Origin: a virus
Direction: 5' to 3' (one strand)
Virus record (IMG/VR): IMGVR_UViG_3300005582_000159
Span: 1-20,059 of that record
DNA length: 20,059 bases
Below the pieces are notes generated by a model that was not told the DNA's origin, did not search any database, and saw nothing but the letters and a program-made list of their open reading frames with translations. Made by a program: the position numbers and the translations under genes. Of the stretch, positions 16,501 through 20,059 are shown piece after piece. The stretch's first letter is position 1. The number at the start of each line of letters is the position of its first letter.

Positions 16501-19500
16501 TGAATATTACACATCATTGTCATTGCTTGAATTAGACGCATTAAACAAACAAGATTTGACAATTAAAGATACTAGCAATTTGCAGAGATTTAAAAATGGT
16601 ATTCTTGTAGATTCGTTTACTGGTCAATCTATAATGGATGTTACCAAACCAGATTTGAAATCTTCTATTGATACAGCCAAAACAGAATTGCGTCCATCAA
16701 TAAATGCTTCTTCGTTTCATTTGATGTTTGATGACAAGAGTTCTAGTGGTTACAGTAAAACTGGTCCATATTTAACTTTAGCTGGAACTCCAGTCACTTT
16801 AGTCACACAGAATGCAGCATCTAGAACATATAATATTAACCCAACCGGTGTTACCAATTATATCGGTAAAATTGATTTAAGTCCAAAACAAGATGTTTGG
16901 GTAGATACAACTCGCGCAGTTGATACTTTAGTTAATATTGAAGGTGATAAAGATGCTTGGGAACTTATTGGTGGTCTTGCATATAGCGTAGCTTATAATG
17001 CGATAGAAGAAATATTAATAGGAACAACCACAGAAACAGTAATAGGTGGAGCATATGATTCTGGTGGCGGCGGCCGCCGACCACTCAATCAAGATACAAC
17101 TACAACAACTTCAACTACCTCAAAAATTATTACATCGGGTATAGCACAAACTATTGTTCCACAAACAATACAACAAAGAATTGGTGATAGAGTTATTGAT
17201 GTTTCTGTTATTCCTTATATGAGAAATATTGCAGTATTGTTTACTGCTTCAGATTTTAAACCAGATGTAACTTTATATCCATTCTTCGATAATACTCTTG
17301 TTCAAGGTTATGTTTCAAGAGCAAATAAAGTTGAATTAGAAAAAAATAATCTGCTTTATGAAACAAAAACAGACAATTATGAAACAGTTGTTTTTACCAA
17401 TAAAATTAATGGCGCTAATATTGCAAGTGCAATTATAGTAAAAAGTTCAAACAATGAAGCATTTGTTGTTTCTATTCGACCAACTGCTTATCCATTATTT
17501 AATGTTGGTACTTCTAACACAGCATTAACTGGTTTAACAACACAAGCAAATAATAGAATAACTGGTTATTTTCATTATAGTGGAAATGCAGCAGCAGGAG
17601 GTGCCAGCACTATAACATTGCGCGGTGATGCTGCCGGTTCTAATACAGCAACTATGTATGGAGTTCTTGCTAATTGTTCAACAATCTATATTACTCAGGG
17701 AACTGGAGCTGGACAATCTGCAACAATAACTGCTTACGATACTGCAACAAGAATCGCTACTATTACTCCAAGTTGGACAACTCAACCAGATGTTACTTCT
17801 TTATATACAATCGGCAATCAAGTATCAAACCGTCAAGGTGATGCAGCTGGTATATTCTTTATTCCAAAATCTACATTTAGAATAGGTGAAAAGAAGTTTA
17901 GATTGATTGACAATAATAGCAATGATGTATCATCATCAAGAACAAATGGAGATAATTCTTTCTTTGCCTCAGGACTAACAGAAAAATTACAAGATACTAT
18001 TATTTCTGCTACAGTTCCTACTTTACAGAAACAATTTGTTTCTGAAGAAAAAATTGTTACATCAACTTCAGCAGTAGTAACAACAAATGTTATTGGATGG
18101 ATTGATCCTTTAGCACAAACATTTTTAGTCTCGCCAACTACTAACTCTAGAGGCGTGTTTATTAATAAAATTCGTGTGTGCTTTAAGACTAAATCAACTT
18201 CTGTTCCTGTTACTTTGCAAATTCGACCAACAGTTAATGGTTATCCATCATATGCAACAATTTATCCATATGCTTCAGTAACTTTAACTCCTGATAAAGT
18301 AAAAGTTGTAACAGATGATACTCCAGATTTAAATGATGCTACTAAGTTTACAGATTTTGAATTTCCAAGTGGAGTATATCTACAACCTGGAGAACATTCA
18401 TTTGTTCTGATAGCTAACAGCAAAGACTATGAAATTTATGGTGCAGCGGTTGAAGGAACAGATATATCAAAAGACGGTAAAGGGTCTAAAATTTCAGAGG
18501 TGCCTTATCAGGGATTACTATTTGAATCTCAGAATGGTAGCACATGGTTACCGTTGCAAGGTAATGCAATGACCTTCCGTATTTTTAGAAATGAATTTTC
18601 TACAACCACTCCTGCTTCAGTAGTATTTAAAGTTACTCAACCTTCTAGCAATACTGTTTATGATACACTAAACTTGAAGGTTGGAGATTTAGTGATTTCT
18701 GGTACAAGCATTGCATATCAGTTCAATTCACTATCAAATACTACTGCTGCTCTAGTTGGTCTCAAATCAATAACACCATTAGATTCGTATAATTTGAATG
18801 ATGGTTTTGGTCGCCGCGTGATAACTTCTTCAGCGAACTATGCAAGAGATGTTGCATCTCCATATGAACCATCTGGTTATACTTCAACCTCGGCTAATGC
18901 AGATTCATTTAACATTGCTACTTCAAATTCGTTTATTGCTCAAGCAGTTATGTCAACAACAGATTCTGCTGTAAGTCCAATTATTGATACAACAAACTTT
19001 AATATTTACCTTCGTGAAAACATCATTAATAATTTACCTCTCTCAAATAATGGATTTACTATTGTAAACGGTGGAGCAGGATACACAACGGGAACAGTTA
19101 CTATCTCAGCACCAACAATTCTTGGAGGCGTAACAGCAGAAGCAACCGCTACCGTAACAAATGGTGCTATCACAGCAATTACTTTGAAAAATGGTCTTTC
19201 TGGAAGTTTATATGTAACTTCACCAACTATTACAATTACTGGTGCTAATACGACCATGGCTAATGTAAGTTATAACGGTGAAGATAAAAAATCTGGTGGT
19301 AATTCTGATGCTCGTTATATTACTCGCAAAGTAGTTCTTGCTGATGGATTTGATTCGGGCGATCTTCGTCTTTACCTAACTGCATACAAACCTTCAACAG
19401 GAAACATTTTTGTATATTACAAAATACTATCCGATTCTGATCCAGATTTGTTTGATGATAAAAATTACCAAACAATGACTCAGATTGATAACAATGTATC

Positions 19501-19714
19501 ATATGTTTCTAAAGATCCAAACGATTACCGTGAATTTACTTTTGCGCCTGGTGTAAATTATGTTGCAAATAATTCGGTATCATATGTTTCTGGAACAACA
19601 ACATTTAGAACTTTTAGAACATTTGCAATTAAAATTGTTATGACAGGAACTGATCCAACTGACACACCTAAGATTCGTGACTTTAGAGCAATTGCTATCC
19701 CTGAGGCTCTATAA
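13547..19714 (+). CDS. Giant DUF4815-like virion protein
   Basis: The 2055-residue product begins NFNTNPYYDDFDEDKKFLRM and continues with FKPGYAVQARELTQLQTILQ and VSRFGDHIFKNGS, the start typical of DUF4815 proteins of large myoviruses. A coiled-coil-like segment lies at about 974-1000 (IGTIEKRVENLEYYTSLSLL). PYMRNIAVLFTASDFKPD marks the middle (about 1221), after a Gly-rich GGGGRR hinge and a Thr run (about 1175-1192). WIDPLAQTFLV (about 1516) and the strand-rich VYLQPGEHSFVLIANSKDYE (about 1610) belong to the second conserved block. Gly-rich modules are inserted at about 486-540, 1375-1423 and 1836-1910. In related phages such proteins are virion components; a baseplate-periphery or fibre-attachment role is inferred from its place after gp8. 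AAAGGT six bases upstream supports the ATG. Confidence 0.85.
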   Translation: MALETNFNTNPYYDDFDEDKKFLRMLFKPGYAVQARELTQLQTILQKQVSRFGDHIFKNGSVVTGGSLICQNCAYINLVSTYSSSAINVSDFDNKIIINDAGAGIPFSKKAQVLKTFDADDVTGQPKTLLVSETFGTFASADTILTSNPSDPTNAVNVYATIATSGVGNAQVFSVTEGVYYYEGFFVKVDAQTIPVSKYSNTGSARIGFEVTESIVKYDEDTSLLDPAQDASNYQAPGADRYKIVMTLASRSLASTDTTKFIELARIENGNIIKLVNTPLYSVLEETLARRTYDESGNYTVRPFNLALQTNSSNTANLDVILSPGKAYIYGHEYESIYPKIITVDKPRSFQNVNNKQITADYGYFVYANTPFGSLPINTLDNVELHCVSNLSINLQSSSTRSNTKIGNVRVKSITYDSAGSVSNSASYIYKLHLTNINVESILGGSCNNTLGGVSGNTTFIQIANVLGFGASTLNSNGIFATTNNAYTGAKFRIISGPGTGETPKTIINYNGATQTIQLDQPFVANVQQNSSTWAIDFEFNDVRSLIVTNTAGSGIVSSYNIDTKSRDPSSQFNDTLIFDTSSEKLVFNLGQTFVKDNSIADMTYTYKKFYTGITFTGTVSSALSLATGETLTYTGTSSSLLPSYYQVICTTAGGSYKAGDNIPASAITGISSGQLTITGAATGMAATIIASVTVYPGTAKTKTYKSANTTVQVYTGAAGQIDLFSAGNNSIRLFPDQGQIQIFANSVVKTPDTSQSLFTSDVVAINSVLDFAGLAFSPANEASAANITSNYILVSGQKDSYYDHSAIKLKPGFSAPTGNLLVKFHHFSSTGIGFFTGRSYTAGGYPYENIPEYSDESGTSFQLRDCLDFRAVRSNATTATANSVTFESGQGLPVSGSAITLDYDFYLPRKDKITLSKDGVFQVVKGIPSLTPVEPSDKESSMTLYKLSHDPYLINSSNTKVNYINNKRYTMRDIGTIEKRVENLEYYTSLSLLELDALNKQDLTIKDTSNLQRFKNGILVDSFTGQSIMDVTKPDLKSSIDTAKTELRPSINASSFHLMFDDKSSSGYSKTGPYLTLAGTPVTLVTQNAASRTYNINPTGVTNYIGKIDLSPKQDVWVDTTRAVDTLVNIEGDKDAWELIGGLAYSVAYNAIEEILIGTTTETVIGGAYDSGGGGRRPLNQDTTTTTSTTSKIITSGIAQTIVPQTIQQRIGDRVIDVSVIPYMRNIAVLFTASDFKPDVTLYPFFDNTLVQGYVSRANKVELEKNNLLYETKTDNYETVVFTNKINGANIASAIIVKSSNNEAFVVSIRPTAYPLFNVGTSNTALTGLTTQANNRITGYFHYSGNAAAGGASTITLRGDAAGSNTATMYGVLANCSTIYITQGTGAGQSATITAYDTATRIATITPSWTTQPDVTSLYTIGNQVSNRQGDAAGIFFIPKSTFRIGEKKFRLIDNNSNDVSSSRTNGDNSFFASGLTEKLQDTIISATVPTLQKQFVSEEKIVTSTSAVVTTNVIGWIDPLAQTFLVSPTTNSRGVFINKIRVCFKTKSTSVPVTLQIRPTVNGYPSYATIYPYASVTLTPDKVKVVTDDTPDLNDATKFTDFEFPSGVYLQPGEHSFVLIANSKDYEIYGAAVEGTDISKDGKGSKISEVPYQGLLFESQNGSTWLPLQGNAMTFRIFRNEFSTTTPASVVFKVTQPSSNTVYDTLNLKVGDLVISGTSIAYQFNSLSNTTAALVGLKSITPLDSYNLNDGFGRRVITSSANYARDVASPYEPSGYTSTSANADSFNIATSNSFIAQAVMSTTDSAVSPIIDTTNFNIYLRENIINNLPLSNNGFTIVNGGAGYTTGTVTISAPTILGGVTAEATATVTNGAITAITLKNGLSGSLYVTSPTITITGANTTMANVSYNGEDKKSGGNSDARYITRKVVLADGFDSGDLRLYLTAYKPSTGNIFVYYKILSDSDPDLFDDKNYQTMTQIDNNVSYVSKDPNDYREFTFAPGVNYVANNSVSYVSGTTTFRTFRTFAIKIVMTGTDPTDTPKIRDFRAIAIPEAL
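15002..15166 (+). repeat. GTGxG-type module, copy 1, in the giant protein
   Basis: Encodes AYTGAKFRIISGPGTGETPK, then TIINYNGATQTIQLDQPF and SSTWAIDF. The layout, (F/I)xI-x-x-G-x-G-T-G-x-x-x-x-x-I-x-x-Y-x-x-x-T-x-x-(I), a Pro-containing turn and a closing S-x-(W/Y)-x-I strand, is repeated at 17669-17815. Confidence 0.6.
17669..17815 (+). repeat. GTGxG-type module, copy 2, in the giant protein
   Basis: Encodes STIYITQGTGAGQSATITAY, then DTATRIATITPSWTTQPD and TSLYTIG. It shares the GTG turn, the I-x-x-Y strand end, a T-x-x-I-x-(L/P) strand and the closing S-x-(W/Y)-x-I strand with 15002-15166. The two copies lie on either side of the central coiled-coil-like and hinge regions. Confidence 0.6.
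19052..19275 (+). repeat. GxGY Gly-rich module in the giant protein
   Basis: Encodes GFTIVNGGAGYTTGTVTISA, then VTAEATATVTNGAITAITLK and SPTITITGANTTMANVSY. This resembles the gp6 module (TNPGTGY, TPIVTITGDG, TAEAVVVNGAIESI), including the shared TAEA and V-x-NGAI elements in the same order. Confidence 0.75.
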
Positions 19715-19941
19715 TGCAAACACTTAAAGTTAAAGGGCATGAAAATTTAGTACGAGATACTTACTCCAAAGCAATTCTAAATACAGATAGAAAAGCTTTG
19801 GAAGAGTATCATAGACAAAGAGAAATTATAAGAAAAGAAATAGAAGAAAAAAAAGAGATGGGAGATCGTGTTGCAAATTTAGAAAACAATATGCAAGAAA
19901 TTAAATCTCTATTACTTGAACTTGCTCAACGGAAAGCATAA
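19714..19941 (+). CDS. Small charged helical protein of unknown function
   Basis: A 75-residue protein starting at an ATG that overlaps the previous stop by one base (TAATG), with GAGG at 19703-19706 as ribosome site. The first 30 residues (VKGHENLVRDTYSKAILNTD) resemble a short conserved segment I have seen in small proteins of T4-like phages near structural genes, recalled without a name. The rest is highly charged and probably one long helix or coiled coil: EEYHRQREIIRKEIEEKKEM, then VANLENNMQEIKSLLLELAQ, with leucine and isoleucine at roughly heptad spacing near the end. There is no signal peptide or membrane segment. A role as an assembly factor or small virion part fits the place but is not shown. 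Confidence 0.8.
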   Translation: MQTLKVKGHENLVRDTYSKAILNTDRKALEEYHRQREIIRKEIEEKKEMGDRVANLENNMQEIKSLLLELAQRKA

Positions 19942-20059
19942 TGGCAATTATAGACCAACTAGCAACATCAAATACCTTTAGTCAATGGCTAGGAGGTACG
20001 CAGTCACTTATCTCAAAGATGAATTCTTTGACCGATGGTGGTGTCGGTTCTACCTTCTA
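19941..20059 (+). CDS. Start of a probable virion or fibre-like protein (3' partial)
   Basis: The ATG at 19941 overlaps the preceding TAA by one base, continuing the same coupling pattern, and a GGAAAG stretch lies about five bases upstream. The frame stays open to the window end, giving about 39 residues: MAIIDQLATSNTFSQWLGGT, then QSLISKMNSLTDGG. The NTF-x-x-W-x-x-x-T-(x)-x-L-I-x-K-x-N arrangement is like the start of long virion and fibre-like proteins of marine T4-like phages, where such a helix precedes a fibrous body. This is a resemblance from memory in a short fragment; the rest of the gene is needed to name it. Confidence 0.6.
   Translation, partial: MAIIDQLATSNTFSQWLGGTQSLISKMNSLTDGGVGSTF

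Noticed and set aside
19006-19257. Reverse-strand open frame of 83 residues opposite the giant protein
   Set aside because: It mirrors the Gly-rich module (Val/Pro/Ala-rich antisense) and has no independent support.

Overview
The window is a stretch of an AT-rich (roughly one third G+C by eye) tailed-phage genome carrying part of the baseplate region of a T4-like contractile-tail virus. Every gene is on the + strand and the genes abut or overlap, with no gap over 10 bases. The proteins look more like those of marine T4-like phages (cyanophages, Pelagibacter myoviruses) than like T4 itself: a DUF4815-type giant protein, Gly-rich GxGY modules inside baseplate proteins, and a spike protein without a lysozyme domain. 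That host assignment is an inference from memory of the families; no host gene, tRNA, integrase or auxiliary metabolic gene is present to support it.

Layout. 2-1237: tail-tube cap gp48, open at its 5' end. 1244-1894: gp53 wedge protein. 1884-3233: gp27-like hub ring. 3230-5788: gp5-like central spike with OB fold, octapeptide beta-helix and a very long C-terminal extension. 5788-6084: PAAR-type spike tip. 6087-6881: unrecognised 264-residue protein. 6889-7293: gp25. 7296-9362: gp6. 9362-11917: a protein matching the C-terminal part of T4 gp7. 11927-13537: gp8. 13547-19714: a 2055-residue DUF4815-like virion protein. 19714-19941: small charged helical protein. 19941-20059: start of another gene, probably a virion or tail-fibre-like protein, cut by the window end.

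How they work together. gp27, gp5 and PAAR form the hub and membrane-piercing spike; gp48 caps the hub and starts the tail tube; gp53, gp25, gp6, gp7 and gp8 make the six wedges around the hub; the DUF4815 protein and the genes after it probably form peripheral baseplate or fibre-attachment parts. The tight packing, with four-base and one-base stop/start overlaps, suggests one co-transcribed and translationally coupled late operon.

I do not see a wholly new system. The points most worth following are the spike's architecture (no lysozyme, about 470 residues after the needle, followed by a separate PAAR tip), a Gly-rich module shared by four different baseplate proteins, the reduced gp7, and the unassigned gene between the PAAR tip and gp25. 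No terminator, insertion sequence, CRISPR array, RNA gene or attachment site was found.
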